Part shown: one piece after another, positions 1 to 10,160 of the stretch
Position numbering within the stretch: position 1 is the stretch's first letter
How the letters are laid out: each line of letters starts with the position of its first letter
Source: Burkholderiaceae bacterium
Lineage (GTDB): Bacteria; Pseudomonadota; Gammaproteobacteria; Burkholderiales; Burkholderiaceae
Direction of reading: 5' to 3'
Length of the DNA: 52,953 bases
Assembly: GCA_021166835.1 (NCBI GenBank)
Contig: JAJPEN010000007.1
Location: 1-52,953, forward strand
The notes under the pieces: model-generated
What the model was told of the DNA's origin: nothing
The model's input: the letters and a program-made list of their open reading frames with translations, nothing else
Databases searched by the model: none
Position numbers and translations under genes: made by a program

Positions 1-1
1 C

Positions 2-229
2 ACGGCGGCGGTGGAGATCACCTCGATCCTGAAGCGCAACTCCTGCGGCAAGTCGCTGGAGATCGCGCGCCTGGCGCGCGACATGATGGGCGGCAACGGC
101 ATCTCCGACGAGTTCGGCGTGGCGCGCCACCTGGTGAATCTCGAAGTGGTCAACACCTACGAAGGCACGCACGACATCCATGCGCTGATCCTCGGGCGGG
201 CGCAGACCGGGATCCAGGCGTTCAGCTGA
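2..229 (+). CDS. gcdH: Glutaryl-CoA dehydrogenase, C-terminal fragment (5' end outside window)
   Basis: About 75 codons of an acyl-CoA dehydrogenase C-terminus, open at the left edge and ending in TGA at 227-229. The motif [16 protein letters not shown] matches glutaryl-CoA dehydrogenases, in which the Glu of TYEGT is the catalytic base; the preceding [19 protein letters not shown] is also typical. The family is a soluble FAD enzyme that oxidatively decarboxylates glutaryl-CoA to crotonyl-CoA in lysine, tryptophan and benzoate catabolism. It converges on the MetE-like gene with only 9 nt between stops. Other acyl-CoA dehydrogenases share part of this motif, so the exact substrate is likely but not certain from a fragment. 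Confidence 0.85.
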   Translation, partial: TAAVEITSILKRNSCGKSLEIARLARDMMGGNGISDEFGVARHLVNLEVVNTYEGTHDIHALILGRAQTGIQAFS

Positions 230-242
230 TCAGGTGGATCAG
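226..242. terminator. Short inverted repeat spanning two convergent stop codons
   Basis: CTGATC, 5-nt loop, GATCAG. The stem contains the stop codons of both the dehydrogenase and the opposing methyltransferase gene. It is short and has no T-tract, so termination by it is only a guess. Confidence 0.3.
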
Positions 243-1339
243 TCGCCCCACACTTCCCGGGCGACTTCCACCACGCGCTCCAGCTTGCGCCACTGCTCTT
301 CCTGCGAGAGCGCGTTGCCGTGATGCGTGCTCGAGAAGCCGCATTGCGGCGACAGGCACAGGTTCTCGAGGGGCACGAAGCGGGAGGCTTCGTCGATGCG
401 GCGCTTCAGTGCGTCCTTCGATTCGAGCGTGCCGGTCTTCGTGGTGACGAGACCGAGCACGACGCGCTTGCCGGCGGGCAGGGTTTTCAGCGGCTCGAAG
501 CCGCCGGCGCGGGCGCTGTCGAATTCCATGAACCAGCCGTCCACGTTCGTCGAGAACATCGCCTCGACGACCGGGTCGTAGCCGCCTTCGGCGACCCAGG
601 CGCTGCGGAAATTGCCGCGGCAGGTGTGCATCGTGACGTGCAGGCCGTCGGGGCGTCCTTCGAGCGCGGCGTTGATCGCGTTCGCGTAGGTGCGCGGAAG
701 CGCGGCCGGATCGTCGCCGTTGGCGCGGCACGTCGCCTGGATCTTCGGGTCGCACAGGTAGGCGAAAGTGATGTCGTCGAGCTGCAGGTAGCGGCAGCCG
801 GCGTCGGCCAGATGACGGATCGCCGTGCGGTAGGCCTGCGCGACGTCGGACCAGAACGCGTCGAGGTCGGGGTAGGCTTCCCTCGAGATCGCCGCGCGTC
901 CGCCGCGCAGATGCAGCATCGACGGCGACGGAATCGTCATCTTCGCCGTGCGCGTCGTCTGCTCGTTCAGGAACGAGAAGTGGTCGACCATGATCGGCCG
1001 GCTGCACGAGACGCGGCCGGTCACGGTGGCGATCGGCGGCTGCTCGGAGGCGCCGTCGACGCCGAATTTCGGTCCGGGGTTTTCCTTCAGCGTCACGCCG
1101 TCGAGTTGCGACAGGAAATCGAGGTGCCACCAGGCGCGGCGGAACTCGCCGTCGGTGATCGATTGCAGGCCGATCGCTTCCTGCCGCCGCACCGCCTCGC
1201 CGATCGCGCGGTCTTCGGCAGCGCGCAGCGTCGGCGCGTCGATCTCGCCGCGGCGCCAGCGCGCGCGCTCTTCAGCGAGCCAGGCGGGGCGCAGCAGGCT
1301 GCCGACGTGGTCGGCGCGGAAGGGGATGGGCATCGTCAT
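239..1339 (-). CDS. MetE C-terminal-like zinc methyltransferase (COG0620 family)
   Basis: 366 aa, about the size of the catalytic half of cobalamin-independent methionine synthase and lacking the N-terminal folate-binding half. Zn-ligand-like residues are visible: H238 and C240 (MHTC), E272 (FMEFD) and C333 (SPQCGFSS). Family members move methyl or alkyl groups to or from a thiolate; epoxyalkane:CoM transferase belongs to the same fold. GAGGAG sits 6 nt before the chosen ATG; a second in-frame ATG lies 6 nt later. It is the last gene on the minus strand after hyuA-hyuB-caiB (89-nt gap), so it may be co-transcribed with them. The substrate is unknown; a role in methionine synthesis is possible but the catabolic context argues for something else. 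Confidence 0.75.
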   Translation of the reverse strand: MTMPIPFRADHVGSLLRPAWLAEERARWRRGEIDAPTLRAAEDRAIGEAVRRQEAIGLQSITDGEFRRAWWHLDFLSQLDGVTLKENPGPKFGVDGASEQPPIATVTGRVSCSRPIMVDHFSFLNEQTTRTAKMTIPSPSMLHLRGGRAAISREAYPDLDAFWSDVAQAYRTAIRHLADAGCRYLQLDDITFAYLCDPKIQATCRANGDDPAALPRTYANAINAALEGRPDGLHVTMHTCRGNFRSAWVAEGGYDPVVEAMFSTNVDGWFMEFDSARAGGFEPLKTLPAGKRVVLGLVTTKTGTLESKDALKRRIDEASRFVPLENLCLSPQCGFSSTHHGNALSQEEQWRKLERVVEVAREVWGD

Positions 1340-1428
1340 CGGCGGCTCCTCGGGCGTATCGGAGAATCATAAACACCCGGCCGCGTGCGGTGCGCCTTCG
1401 AACAGGAGCGTATGGACGGGATGCGCTG

Positions 1429-2646
1429 TCAGCCCGGGTCGGACTGGCCGAGCGATACGACTCCGCTTGCCGCGAGCCTCGCGCACTCGGCGTCATCGAC
1501 ACCGGCCTCCCGGAGCACCGACGCCGTATGTTCTCCGTAGCGGGGCGGGAAGGCGAAATGAGCGGGCCGGTCGAGATCCACCGCAGGCGGCTGCAGCCGG
1601 ATCGTCCGTCCATCGGGCATCGTGCTGGTGCTCATCTTGCGCGCGACCGGCTCCATCGCCGCGACTTGCGCGATCGTCTGGATCGGCGCATGCGGAATCG
1701 TCGCGCGGCGGAAGTCCTCCATCAGTTCGGCCCTCGTGTACCGCCGCGTGATTCCGGCGATCTCCGCGTGGATCGACTCACGCTCCTGCTGGCGGCCTTC
1801 CTGCGTCTGCCGCGTCTCGCGGGCGAGCCCGGCGAACTTGGGGATCTGCGTGAGCCGCTTCCATTGCAGGTCGTTGCCGATCGCCACGAACACGAAGCCG
1901 TCGGCGGTCGGATACGCGTTCGTCGGAATGAACTTGCGGTGCTCGTTGCCCGCACGCCCGATCTCGGACGGATCGCAATCGAAGTTCAGCAACGGCATCG
2001 TCGTGACGAGCCAGGACGCGGCGGATTGCAGCATCGATACGTGGATCTGGCGGCCCTGCCCCGTTTCCTCGCGCTCCAGCAGCGCTGCCATGACTTCGGC
2101 GTACACGTCGTCGCCGGCCTTCAGGTCGATCAGCGGAACCCCGGAAAGCATCGGAGGTCCGTCGCGTGCCCCGCTGAGCTCCATGAAGCCGACCATCGCC
2201 TGCATGGCCGGATCGTAGCCGGGCGCGTCCGGATATTCGGGGCCCATGGCCGAAATGCCGGCCCAGACCAGATCGGGCTTCACCGCCGACAGCGTCTCGT
2301 AGTCGATGCCCAGCTGCCGATAGCGCCTCGGCAGCGTGTTGCAGCAGAACACGTCGACGTCGAGCGCTTCGACGATGCGATGCAGGAGGCGCTGGCCCTG
2401 CGGGTTCTTCAGATCGAGCGCGATCGCTTCCTTGCCGACGTTCTGCGCGATGAAGTAGCTGCGCCTATCTTCACCCACGATTCGTTTGCCGATGTATCGG
2501 TTCGGGTCGCCGGGCAGCGTCGCGCCGGCCGGGGTCGGCTCGATGCGGATGACGCGCCAGCCCTTGTGCACGAAGCGCAGCGTCGCATGTGGCAGCGACA
2601 GCGCCTGCTCGAGCGAGAGAACGACGCGACGTCGCCGGGGCTTCAT
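1429..2646 (-). CDS. CaiB/BaiF family (class III) CoA-transferase
   Basis: 405 aa, the usual family length. The N-terminus [18 protein letters not shown] and the segment [21 protein letters not shown] are characteristic; D174 matches the catalytic Asp that forms a CoA-ester intermediate in formyl-CoA transferase. The start is fixed by an ATGA overlap with the hyuB stop. Class III enzymes move CoA between carboxylic acids, so here it would activate an acid released by the hydrolase. It is third in the hyuA-hyuB-caiB operon. Substrate pair not predictable from sequence. Confidence 0.88.
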   Translation of the reverse strand: MKPRRRRVVLSLEQALSLPHATLRFVHKGWRVIRIEPTPAGATLPGDPNRYIGKRIVGEDRRSYFIAQNVGKEAIALDLKNPQGQRLLHRIVEALDVDVFCCNTLPRRYRQLGIDYETLSAVKPDLVWAGISAMGPEYPDAPGYDPAMQAMVGFMELSGARDGPPMLSGVPLIDLKAGDDVYAEVMAALLEREETGQGRQIHVSMLQSAASWLVTTMPLLNFDCDPSEIGRAGNEHRKFIPTNAYPTADGFVFVAIGNDLQWKRLTQIPKFAGLARETRQTQEGRQQERESIHAEIAGITRRYTRAELMEDFRRATIPHAPIQTIAQVAAMEPVARKMSTSTMPDGRTIRLQPPAVDLDRPAHFAFPPRYGEHTASVLREAGVDDAECARLAASGVVSLGQSDPG

Positions 2647-4319
2647 CCCGCATCCTCCGCATCCGGCCAGCCATAGTCGCGGATCGCCGATTCCCGGCTG
2701 ATCTTCCCGTCGCGCAGGTCGGCCGCAACCGCCGCGCGCTCGCGTTGCGCCGGGTCTCCGTAGCCGCCCGCCCCCGGCAGTCGGATGCTGACCACGTCGC
2801 CTTCGGAGAGCATGTCCAGCCCTTTCGAAGCGAGGACGCGTTCGCCGGCAGTTTCCGGGTTCAGCACGAACTTTCCGCACGACCCGGGAAGACCGCCGAA
2901 CAGGCCCTGCGGAGCGAACTTGTGGCGATCGCCGTACCGCGCAAAGCTCACGCGATCGGCAAGAATGCGGATGTCCCGTCGCAGCGCGAGGCCGCCGCGG
3001 AAGGTGCCCGGCCCTCCCGAATCGCGGATGAACTCGTAGCGTTCGATGCGCACCGGAAACTGCCGCTCGAGCACTTCGACCGGCGTGTTCATGAAGCGCG
3101 GGAGGTGGCTGTCCTGTCCATCCCTGCCGTCGCGGTACGGACGCGCACCCGACCCGCCGCCCTGGATGTCGGTATAGACGAACGGCTTTCCGTCGCTCGG
3201 GTGGCGCCCGCCGAAGCCGCAGGTGCTGATCTGCCCGTGCGAACCCGCCGTCACCCTGTCGGGCACGGCCGCGGACAGCGCGCGAAGCATCGCTTCGACG
3301 ATCTTCTGGGAGGTGTTCGTGCGCGCGGCGACGGCGCCGGGCGGAAGCGGATGGACGATCGTGCCGGGGCGAGTGATCACCTCGATCGGTCGATAGCACC
3401 CGGAGTTCGGTGGAATGCCGGGGTCGACGACCGCGATCATCACGTAGTAGGCGGCGGCGAAGGTATTCGCCAGCGTCGAGTTGATGTTGCCCTCGGCCTG
3501 CGGATCGCTGCCGCTGAGGTCGACGACGGCCTTGCCGTCGCCGATCCGCAGCTTCACGTCGATGCGGATCGGCCGATCGACGATCCCGTCGTCGTCGATC
3601 CAGTCCTCCGCCTCGTAGGTTCCGGCGGCCAGCTTCGAGATGCCGGCCCGCATCCGGCGCTCGGAGTAGTCGAGCAGTTCGGCGCAGGACGCGCGCATCG
3701 TCTGCTCCCCGTAGCGCCGGAACATCCGGTCGAGGCGCTCGGTGCCCACCATCAGCGAGGCGACCTGCGCGCGGATGTCGCCGAGCGTCTTTTCCGGCAC
3801 GCGGATCTGGTTGGCAATGATCGCGACGATCTCGGCGTCTTCCCGCCCTGCCTTGTACAGCTTGACCATCGGCAGCCGCAGGCCTTCGAGATAGATCTCC
3901 CGGATGCCGCCGGCCACGCCCCCGGCCGCCACGCCGCCCAGGTCCGAATGATGGGTGATGTTGCCGACGAACCCGATCAGCTTTCCCGAATGGAATGCCG
4001 GCGCGATCGCGTACAGGTCCATGATGTGCTGGCCGCCGCGGTACGGGTCGTTCGTGATGATCACGTCGCCCGGCGCCAGCGATTCCGGCGGATACGCGGC
4101 GACCAGCTCCTTCATCGTGATCTCGAAGCCGGCCAGCAGGCTGGGGTTGTGGTGCGCCTGGGCGATCGTCTGCCCCGCGGCGTCGGTCACCACGCACGAG
4201 ATATCCTTGATCTCCGTGATGATCGTCGAGCGGCCGGTGCGCACGAGCGTGTTGCCCATCTCGTCGGCGACCTGCTCGAGGCCGTACCGGATCACCTGCA
4301 TCGTGACGACGTCGGTCAT
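2643..4319 (-). CDS. hyuB: Hydantoinase B/oxoprolinase family subunit (HyuB)
   Basis: 558 aa, full length for HyuB. It opens with [19 protein letters not shown] and carries [15 protein letters not shown] near residue 85 and the closing GAGGYGDP motif, all typical. With HyuA it forms ATP-dependent enzymes that hydrolyse cyclic amides (N-methylhydantoin, 5-oxoproline, caprolactam) or carboxylate ketones (acetone, acetophenone). Both ends use ATGA overlaps, with hyuA upstream and caiB downstream, so the three are translationally coupled. The gamma subunit expected of acetone carboxylases is not seen, which favours the amide-hydrolysing branch. Cytoplasmic. Confidence 0.9.
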   Translation of the reverse strand: MTDVVTMQVIRYGLEQVADEMGNTLVRTGRSTIITEIKDISCVVTDAAGQTIAQAHHNPSLLAGFEITMKELVAAYPPESLAPGDVIITNDPYRGGQHIMDLYAIAPAFHSGKLIGFVGNITHHSDLGGVAAGGVAGGIREIYLEGLRLPMVKLYKAGREDAEIVAIIANQIRVPEKTLGDIRAQVASLMVGTERLDRMFRRYGEQTMRASCAELLDYSERRMRAGISKLAAGTYEAEDWIDDDGIVDRPIRIDVKLRIGDGKAVVDLSGSDPQAEGNINSTLANTFAAAYYVMIAVVDPGIPPNSGCYRPIEVITRPGTIVHPLPPGAVAARTNTSQKIVEAMLRALSAAVPDRVTAGSHGQISTCGFGGRHPSDGKPFVYTDIQGGGSGARPYRDGRDGQDSHLPRFMNTPVEVLERQFPVRIERYEFIRDSGGPGTFRGGLALRRDIRILADRVSFARYGDRHKFAPQGLFGGLPGSCGKFVLNPETAGERVLASKGLDMLSEGDVVSIRLPGAGGYGDPAQRERAAVAADLRDGKISRESAIRDYGWPDAEDAG

Positions 4320-6418
4320 GCTTCGGCTCCTTGCGATTGACCCCGGGGGACCGGTATGACGAGGCCGAAGTCTTCGAGGACTTCCGCGTGCGACCCCGGA
4401 GGCACGAGCGTCGACGATGTCTGCTCCTCGACCAGAGCGGGCCCTTCGACGACCATGCCCGGACGCAGCCGGCTGCGCTCGTAGATCGCCGTGTCGAGGA
4501 AGCCTGCGCTTTCGAAGTAGACCGGCCGCCTGTCCTTGCGCGCGGCAGCCGGATCGTGATGACCGCGCTCTGCGGCAGGCAGCACGATCGGCTCGTTGTG
4601 GCCGAGAGCGGCCAGTCGCAGATTGACGATCTCGATCGGTTCGCCGTCGAAGAAGAAGGCATAGCGCTCGCGGTACAGGCGCGCGAACGCATCGAGCAGC
4701 GCGTCCAGTCCGGTCCGCGTGACCGGACCGCTCTCCGGAAGCGGCAGCGAAAGCTCGTAGGTCTGCCCGGCAACCTTCAGGTCCGCGATGCGCACGAAGG
4801 TCGCGGAGCTGCCCTGGAACCCCTCGGTGGCAAGCTCCTCCGCCGCCTGTCGCTCCATTTCCCGGTACGACGCTTCGAGGTTCTCCGGAACGACGTCGTT
4901 CGCGCGGATGCCGCCGAGCGCGACGACGTAGTCGTGGCGCACGTCGGTCACGAGCAGGCCGACTGCCGAAAAGGTTCCGGGCAGCGGCGGCACGATCGCC
5001 TCGCGCATCGACAGCGCGCGCGCCAGCTCCACCGCATGGACGCCTCCCGCGCCGCCGAACGACAGCAGCGAGAAGTCCCGCACGTCTATGCCTCGCAGGA
5101 TCGTCACCGCCGCGATCCCTTTCGCCATGTTGGCGTTGACGACGCGGACGATGCCGAGCGCGGTCTCTTCGACGCTCATGCCCATCTGCTCGGCGAGCGC
5201 GCGCACGGCCCGATGCGCCGACTCGGCATGCAGCCGCATCCGCCCCCCGTTGAAATAGTCGGCGCTCAGGCGTCCGAGGACGAGGTTCGCATCGGTCACC
5301 GTGGGCAGCGTGCCGCCGCGTCCGTAACACGCAGGCCCCGGTTCCGCCCCCGCCGATTGGGGTCCGACCTGAAGAGCGCCGCCGGGATCGCGAAACGCGA
5401 TCGAGCCGCCCCCCGCGCCGATGATGTGCAGGTCGATGATCGGCACACGGACCGGCAAGCCCTGGAAACTGCCTTCGGTCGTCACCGCGCAGACGCCGTT
5501 CTCGACCAGGCCGATGTCGAACGACGTTCCACCCATGTCTACCGATACGAGCCGATCACGTCCATTGCGTCGACCGTAGAAAGCCGCGGCGACCACGCCA
5601 CCGGCCGGCCCCGAATTGACCGTGGTCACCGACTTGCGCCGCGCCGCGGCGATCGACGTCGCCCCGCCATTGGCCTGGATCACCGACAGGCGCACCGCTC
5701 CCAGCGATTCTTGCAGGCGTTCCTGCAGCGAATCGAGGTAGGTGGACATCACGGGCGTGAGATACGCATTGATCACCGTCGTGGAGCTGCGCTCGTATTC
5801 GCGGATTTCCGGGCATACGCGCGAAGACAGGCTGATGGGTACGCCGGGCAGATGCCTCGCGAGGATCCGCTCGGCCGCTTCTTCGTGGCGGGGGTCGAGG
5901 AACGCGAACAGGAAGCACACCGCGACTGCTTCCACACCCTCCCGCTCGAAAATCCGGGCGGCGTCGATCACGGCCTTTTCGTCCAGCGCAAGCAGCACCT
6001 TCCCCTGGGCGTCCAGCCGCTCCGGCACCTCGAGACGCAGATGCCGGGGAACCAGAGGCAGCGGCAGGTCGACCGAGAAATCGTAAAGGCCCGCGTCGGG
6101 CCGCATGATGCGGCCGATCTCGAGGACGTCGCGAAAGCCCTGGGTGGTAAGCAGGCCGACCCGTGCCCCGGTACGTTCGATCAACGCGTTCGTTCCGGTC
6201 GTAGAACCGTGCACGACCTCGGCAACCCGGCCGGCGTTCGCGTCCGCGGCTTGCAGCGCGGCATGGATGCCGTCGAGCACGCCGAGCGCGCGGTTCTGCG
6301 GTGTCGTCGTCGTCTTGGCCGACAGCAGCGATCCGGTGGCGGGATCGAAGAGGGTGACGTCGGTGAACGTGCCTCCGACGTCCACCGCGAGCCTCAATGT
6401 TCGCCCGGTAGCACTCAT
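4316..6418 (-). CDS. hyuA: Hydantoinase/oxoprolinase A family subunit (HyuA)
   Basis: 700 aa. The ASKHA-fold ATP site [15 protein letters not shown] lies at residues 10-24, and [11 protein letters not shown] and [14 protein letters not shown] follow as expected for HyuA/AcxA proteins. The subunit phosphorylates the substrate with ATP; HyuB completes turnover. I chose the ATG at 6418 because AGGAAAG lies just upstream; an in-frame ATG at 6445 falls inside the operator and probably upstream of useful ribosome-binding sequence. Its promoter carries the palindromic operator shared with two other promoters in the cluster. The racemase-family gene ends within the -35 region, so this is a second transcription unit on the same strand. 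Confidence 0.9.
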   Translation of the reverse strand: MSATGRTLRLAVDVGGTFTDVTLFDPATGSLLSAKTTTTPQNRALGVLDGIHAALQAADANAGRVAEVVHGSTTGTNALIERTGARVGLLTTQGFRDVLEIGRIMRPDAGLYDFSVDLPLPLVPRHLRLEVPERLDAQGKVLLALDEKAVIDAARIFEREGVEAVAVCFLFAFLDPRHEEAAERILARHLPGVPISLSSRVCPEIREYERSSTTVINAYLTPVMSTYLDSLQERLQESLGAVRLSVIQANGGATSIAAARRKSVTTVNSGPAGGVVAAAFYGRRNGRDRLVSVDMGGTSFDIGLVENGVCAVTTEGSFQGLPVRVPIIDLHIIGAGGGSIAFRDPGGALQVGPQSAGAEPGPACYGRGGTLPTVTDANLVLGRLSADYFNGGRMRLHAESAHRAVRALAEQMGMSVEETALGIVRVVNANMAKGIAAVTILRGIDVRDFSLLSFGGAGGVHAVELARALSMREAIVPPLPGTFSAVGLLVTDVRHDYVVALGGIRANDVVPENLEASYREMERQAAEELATEGFQGSSATFVRIADLKVAGQTYELSLPLPESGPVTRTGLDALLDAFARLYRERYAFFFDGEPIEIVNLRLAALGHNEPIVLPAAERGHHDPAAARKDRRPVYFESAGFLDTAIYERSRLRPGMVVEGPALVEEQTSSTLVPPGSHAEVLEDFGLVIPVPRGQSQGAEA

Positions 6419-6433
6419 AGTCTTTCCTACAGG

Positions 6434-6473
6434 ATGGTCGACCATTTTTGCTACACAAAAACGGGACTGTCAA
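6434..6473 (-). promoter_or_regulatory. Promoter and GntR-type operator of hyuA-hyuB-caiB
   Basis: Reading the minus strand: TTGACA (6473-6468), 18-nt spacer, AAAAAT (6449-6444). The perfect 12-bp palindrome ATGGTCGACCAT (6434-6445) overlaps the end of the -10. The TGGT...ACCA half-sites are of the type bound by GntR-family FadR/FCD regulators. The -35 overlaps the stop codon of the racemase-family gene. Binding by the GntR protein at 10322-11026 is inferred. Confidence 0.75.
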
Positions 6474-7192
6474 GATGAATCGAAGGATCCGTCCAGAAGT
6501 GCGCCGAATCCCGAGGGTCTGTCGGGCAGATCGAGCAGGCGAAGGCAACGCCACAGCAGCGCCTGGTTGCTGGCGATCACCGGGCGACCCAGGTCCCGTT
6601 CGATGTCGTCCAGCACATCGGCGATCTGGATTCCCGCGCAACTGATCAGCAGCCCGTCGCTCCCCTGCATGGGAATCGCGCCGGCGAGCTCCCGCCAGCG
6701 GGTCGGGGCGATCGATCCCTGCTCGACCGGATCCGCGCACGGCAGCCCCGCGGTGGCAGTGACTTCGAGACCGCATCCCTGCAGGAACCGGACTTCCGCA
6801 GCGACGACCTCGGGAAGATACGGGGTCAGCAGCGCGAAGCGCCGCATGCGGGCGGCCTTCAGAGCGTCGAGCACCGCTTCGATCGTCGTGATCGAACGGA
6901 TGCCGGTGGCCGCCTCGATGCGGCGGTTGATGGCGCTAGGACCGGAGACGAGACTGGCAGCCGTGCAATTGAACGCAATCAGTTCGACTCGCGCATCGGC
7001 GAGAAGAGACGCGTGGAATTCCACGTTGCGCGCAAGAGCGGCGTCGTCCTCGAGGCCCGCCCTGCGAAACGGCATTCGGGTCGTGACGAAATGAACGCCA
7101 TCGGGGGCCATCCGCTGCATCTCGTGGTCGCACAGGCCGCCCGAGGGATACAGCTGTCCGATTCGCGCCTTTGCGCCGACTCCCTGTGCCAT
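6470..7192 (-). CDS. Asp/Glu racemase superfamily enzyme, maleate isomerase/arylmalonate decarboxylase-like
   Basis: 240 aa. The fold is recognisable from LYPSGGLCDHEMQRM, FNCTAAS and LLISCAGIQ. Both catalytic cysteine positions are filled (C76 and C185). As I recall the family, maleate isomerases and racemases have both, whereas arylmalonate decarboxylase has only the second. This predicts an isomerase or racemase rather than a decarboxylase. GGAGAG lies 7 nt before the ATG. The gene follows dctM by 58 nt and is probably co-transcribed with the transporter. In hydantoin pathways a racemase supplies the right stereoisomer to the hydrolase; here it could equally perform a cis-trans isomerisation of an unsaturated diacid. 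Confidence 0.78.
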   Translation of the reverse strand: MAQGVGAKARIGQLYPSGGLCDHEMQRMAPDGVHFVTTRMPFRRAGLEDDAALARNVEFHASLLADARVELIAFNCTAASLVSGPSAINRRIEAATGIRSITTIEAVLDALKAARMRRFALLTPYLPEVVAAEVRFLQGCGLEVTATAGLPCADPVEQGSIAPTRWRELAGAIPMQGSDGLLISCAGIQIADVLDDIERDLGRPVIASNQALLWRCLRLLDLPDRPSGFGALLDGSFDSS

Positions 7193-7250
7193 GACTTTGC
7201 TCTCCGTGTCCGCCGACGGACTCCCTGGCGGCCGCCCCCCGGTCGCACGT

Positions 7251-8567
7251 TCAGGATTTCAGCGCGGCCGGCAGCCAGGTCGCGAGGGCGGGAAACGCCG
7301 CGACGAGTCCCAGCATCAGCAGCCCGAGACAGACGTACGGCACCACGGCGCGATAGATCTGGCGCGTGGTGATTTCGGGTGGCGCGACTCCGCGCATGGT
7401 GAACAGCAGCATGCCGAATGGCGGCGTGATCAGGCCCAGCTGCATGCAGATCAGATAGAGCACGCCGAACCAGATCGGATCGAAACCGAGCAGCTGCACG
7501 AGCGGCATGTAGAACGGCAGCGTGATCAACAGGATCGCGATCTGGTCGAGGAAACAGCCCAGCACGAGAAGGATCGCGAGCATGGTCGCGAGCACCGCCC
7601 AGGGAGCGAGCTGCGAATCGCTCACCAATGCGACGATGCCGTCGGTTGCGCCCGTGAACACGAGGATCTGCGAAAACGTGGTCGCACCGAGCATGATGAA
7701 AAGGATCATCCCGGAGATCGATGCGGTGCCGGCGAGCGACACGCCCAGATTCTCCCAACTGAGCGAGCGATACGCGAAACACACCCCGACGGTGGCAAGA
7801 GCGCCGAGCGCAGCGGATTCGGTCGGCGTTGCCCAGCCGGCGGACATCGCCAGCACGACGAGCACGAAGATCGCCACCAGCGGCGTCACGTTCACCAGCA
7901 CGGGGCGCCATTTCATCCAGCCGCGCAGCTTCTGCGGTTCGAAGGCGGGGGCCAGTTCCGGCGTCATGTACACCCGCACGATGATGTATACGACGAAGAG
8001 CGAGGCCAGCAGCACGCCGGGGATCACGCCGGCAATCAGCAATCCAGAGATCGAGATGCCGGAAAGGCTGGCCATCAGGACGGCGATCGCGGAAGGCGGA
8101 ATCAACGCATCGACGCCGCCGATTGCCATGATCGGACCGGTGGCCAGCGACGGGTGGTATCCGCGCCTGAGCATCTGGGGCAGCAGCAGGCTGCCGAGGA
8201 GAGCCGTCGTCGCGACCGTCGAGCCCGATATGGCGGAGAAGACGGTGCCCGCGGTCACCGCGATCACCGAAAGACGTCCGGGAACGCGTCCGATCACGTT
8301 GTCGAACGCATCGATCGCTTTCATCGCCACGCCCGAATGCAGCAGCAATTCCCCCATCAGGATGAAGAAGGGAATCGGGGTCAGCGAGAAATTCGTGATC
8401 GCGCCGACGCCGTTGCGGACCACCTGGCCGATGCCTTCGGCTCCACCGAAGAACAGCACCGCTCCCGCGATGTTCAAGCCGAGGAACGAGAAGGCGATCG
8501 GCATTCCGGTGAGCAGCAATGCCGTCAATGCGCCGAACAGCGCCAGCAGCGTCACCCACCAGGTCAT
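7251..8567 (-). CDS. dctM: TRAP transporter large permease (DctM)
   Basis: 438 aa, hydrophobic throughout with about 12 predicted membrane helices. GMPIAFSFLGLN, FFILMGELLLHSG, AISGSTVATTALLGSLLLP and LITPPFGMLLF are hallmark TRAP DctM segments. It is the Na+-coupled inner-membrane channel for an organic acid delivered by the periplasmic DctP. The start is set by an ATGA overlap with dctQ. A longer in-frame open region upstream lies inside dctQ and was discarded. Confidence 0.93.
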   Translation of the reverse strand: MTWWVTLLALFGALTALLLTGMPIAFSFLGLNIAGAVLFFGGAEGIGQVVRNGVGAITNFSLTPIPFFILMGELLLHSGVAMKAIDAFDNVIGRVPGRLSVIAVTAGTVFSAISGSTVATTALLGSLLLPQMLRRGYHPSLATGPIMAIGGVDALIPPSAIAVLMASLSGISISGLLIAGVIPGVLLASLFVVYIIVRVYMTPELAPAFEPQKLRGWMKWRPVLVNVTPLVAIFVLVVLAMSAGWATPTESAALGALATVGVCFAYRSLSWENLGVSLAGTASISGMILFIMLGATTFSQILVFTGATDGIVALVSDSQLAPWAVLATMLAILLVLGCFLDQIAILLITLPFYMPLVQLLGFDPIWFGVLYLICMQLGLITPPFGMLLFTMRGVAPPEITTRQIYRAVVPYVCLGLLMLGLVAAFPALATWLPAALKS

Positions 8568-9061
8568 GCGCTCGTTCCCGGTCTCGCGACGGCGCTCGCA
8601 GGCGTCGTCCATCTGCCCAGCGCCCGGCGCAGATTCTCGATCGTCAACAGCAGGAAACAGAACGGAAGCGGTACATAGACGTACCACTCCGGAAACGTGA
8701 TGTTCTTTATGACCAGCGCCTGGGTGTCGTATGCCTCGAGCGTGACGCTCACGCCATACCACGCGATGAACGCGCAGATCACTGCCGATGCGAGGCTCGC
8801 GAGCAGTTCCAGCGTGCGCGCATGGGCCGGCGGGAGCAGGGACACGATGAGATCGATCTGGATGTGCTCATTGCGCCGTGTCAGCCACGGCGCAACGAGC
8901 AATGTCGCCAGCGGGAGCGCGTACTCGGTTATGTCGACGATCCAGCCCGGACTCCACAGGGCGAGGTTGCGCGCTACTACGTCGTAGCCCACCAGAACCA
9001 GCACGATGCCGATGAGCAGTGCGGCGAGCGCCGCCAGCGACGCAAGGAAGCGATCCCACAC
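8564..9061 (-). CDS. dctQ: TRAP transporter small permease (DctQ)
   Basis: 165 aa with four hydrophobic segments, roughly residues 5-27, 45-60, 86-108 and 128-150. The layout and the segment VAPWLTRRNEHIQIDLIVSLLP are typical of TRAP DctQ proteins (conserved R...GHI/EHI region). It partners DctM in the inner membrane. Its stop overlaps the dctM start by 4 nt; dctP ends 43 nt upstream. Confidence 0.88.
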   Translation of the reverse strand: MWDRFLASLAALAALLIGIVLVLVGYDVVARNLALWSPGWIVDITEYALPLATLLVAPWLTRRNEHIQIDLIVSLLPPAHARTLELLASLASAVICAFIAWYGVSVTLEAYDTQALVIKNITFPEWYVYVPLPFCFLLLTIENLRRALGRWTTPASAVARPGTSA

Positions 9062-9104
9062 GGCAGGCTCGTCTTCCGCAGGCCGTTCGACTTCGTTCTC
9101 CGCC

Positions 9105-10079
9105 TCACATGCCCGACATCAACTCGCGCAACTTCCTGCCGTGCTTCGGGCTGAGTTTCTCGAGGCCGTCCCAGGCAGTGTCGGCAGCGGTCCGCCGAAA
9201 GCGAGCCGCATCTTCGGCTCCCAGCGTGATCGGCTCGATGCCCGCTTCACGCAACCGCTTCGTCTCGTTCGCGATGTCGGATTCGGCTCGCGCGATGTTG
9301 CCGGATTCCAGTTCCCCCACCTGCTTCTGCAGGAACTCCCGTTGAGCCGGCGTGAGCTTCTTCCATGCACTGGCGCTCATCACCATTCCCACCTCGACGG
9401 AATAGAAGCCGGGGTCGAGCCGGTACTTCACCTTCTCCTGCCACCCCAGGTCGAAGATGCCGATCAGCGGCCAGCCGAATCCGTCGACGACGCCACGCTC
9501 GAGAGCGGTATAGACCTCTCCTGCAGCCGTCTGCACGGTGGTCGCACCCAGCGCCTGGAAGAAGTCGCGGTAGACCGCAGCAGAGCGAAGTTTCTGTCCG
9601 CCGAGGTCGATGCCCTTCGGAGGCTTGTTCGTGAATACGTGGTAGGAAATACCTTCCGCGGTACGGCCCAGGTAGTACAGGCCTTTTTCGAGATAGAGCT
9701 CGTTCAGGTAGTCCATGGCGCCGTTGCTGCGCAGCTCGTTCATGCGCAACGGCGAGAAGCTCAACGCCATGCCTTCCGGAACGAGATTCGCCGTGTACGA
9801 AGCCGTCGAGTTCGCCAGGTCAATCACGCCGCGCCGAAGGGCGGTTCCATGTTCGGCCGCCGGCATCGCCTTCGGGCCGCCCAGATAGTGGATCTGCAGA
9901 ATCCCCTTGCCTTCGTCGTTGACCTTCTTCACGAAGGCCTCGAAGTTGCGGGCGAAATAGGTTCCTTCCTGGAAGGCGTTCACCGCCTTCAGCGTGACTT
10001 CCTCGGCCATCGCGTGGGCGAGCGAAACGCCGACGATCCCTGCTGCCATCACTGCCCGAATCACGGTTCGCGTATTCAT
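9105..10079 (-). CDS. dctP: TRAP transporter periplasmic solute-binding protein (DctP)
   Basis: 324 aa with a Sec signal peptide (residues 1-25, probable cleavage AMA/EE). KLRSAAVYRDFFQALGA contains the conserved Arg (R165) that in TRAP binding proteins usually pairs with a substrate carboxylate; the later GVVDGFGWP is also typical. It is therefore likely to bind a carboxylated compound in the periplasm. GGGGAGA precedes the ATG. First gene of dctP-dctQ-dctM-racemase, behind a promoter carrying a variant of the cluster operator. Confidence 0.92.
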   Translation of the reverse strand: MNTRTVIRAVMAAGIVGVSLAHAMAEEVTLKAVNAFQEGTYFARNFEAFVKKVNDEGKGILQIHYLGGPKAMPAAEHGTALRRGVIDLANSTASYTANLVPEGMALSFSPLRMNELRSNGAMDYLNELYLEKGLYYLGRTAEGISYHVFTNKPPKGIDLGGQKLRSAAVYRDFFQALGATTVQTAAGEVYTALERGVVDGFGWPLIGIFDLGWQEKVKYRLDPGFYSVEVGMVMSASAWKKLTPAQREFLQKQVGELESGNIARAESDIANETKRLREAGIEPITLGAEDAARFRRTAADTAWDGLEKLSPKHGRKLRELMSGM

Positions 10080-10138
10080 GGTCTCCCCATATTTCCGGCT
10101 GCGCGGAAACAGGCGGCCGGGTCGTTCGAATCGGGAAC

Positions 10139-10154
10139 GTCAACACGCGTTGAC
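10139..10154. repeat. Imperfect palindrome in the dctP leader
   Basis: GTCAACACGCGTTGAC: 6-bp arms around ACGC, located between the operator and the dctP start. It could be a hairpin in the leader or a second protein-binding site. Confidence 0.35.
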
Positions 10155-10160
10155 GACGAA

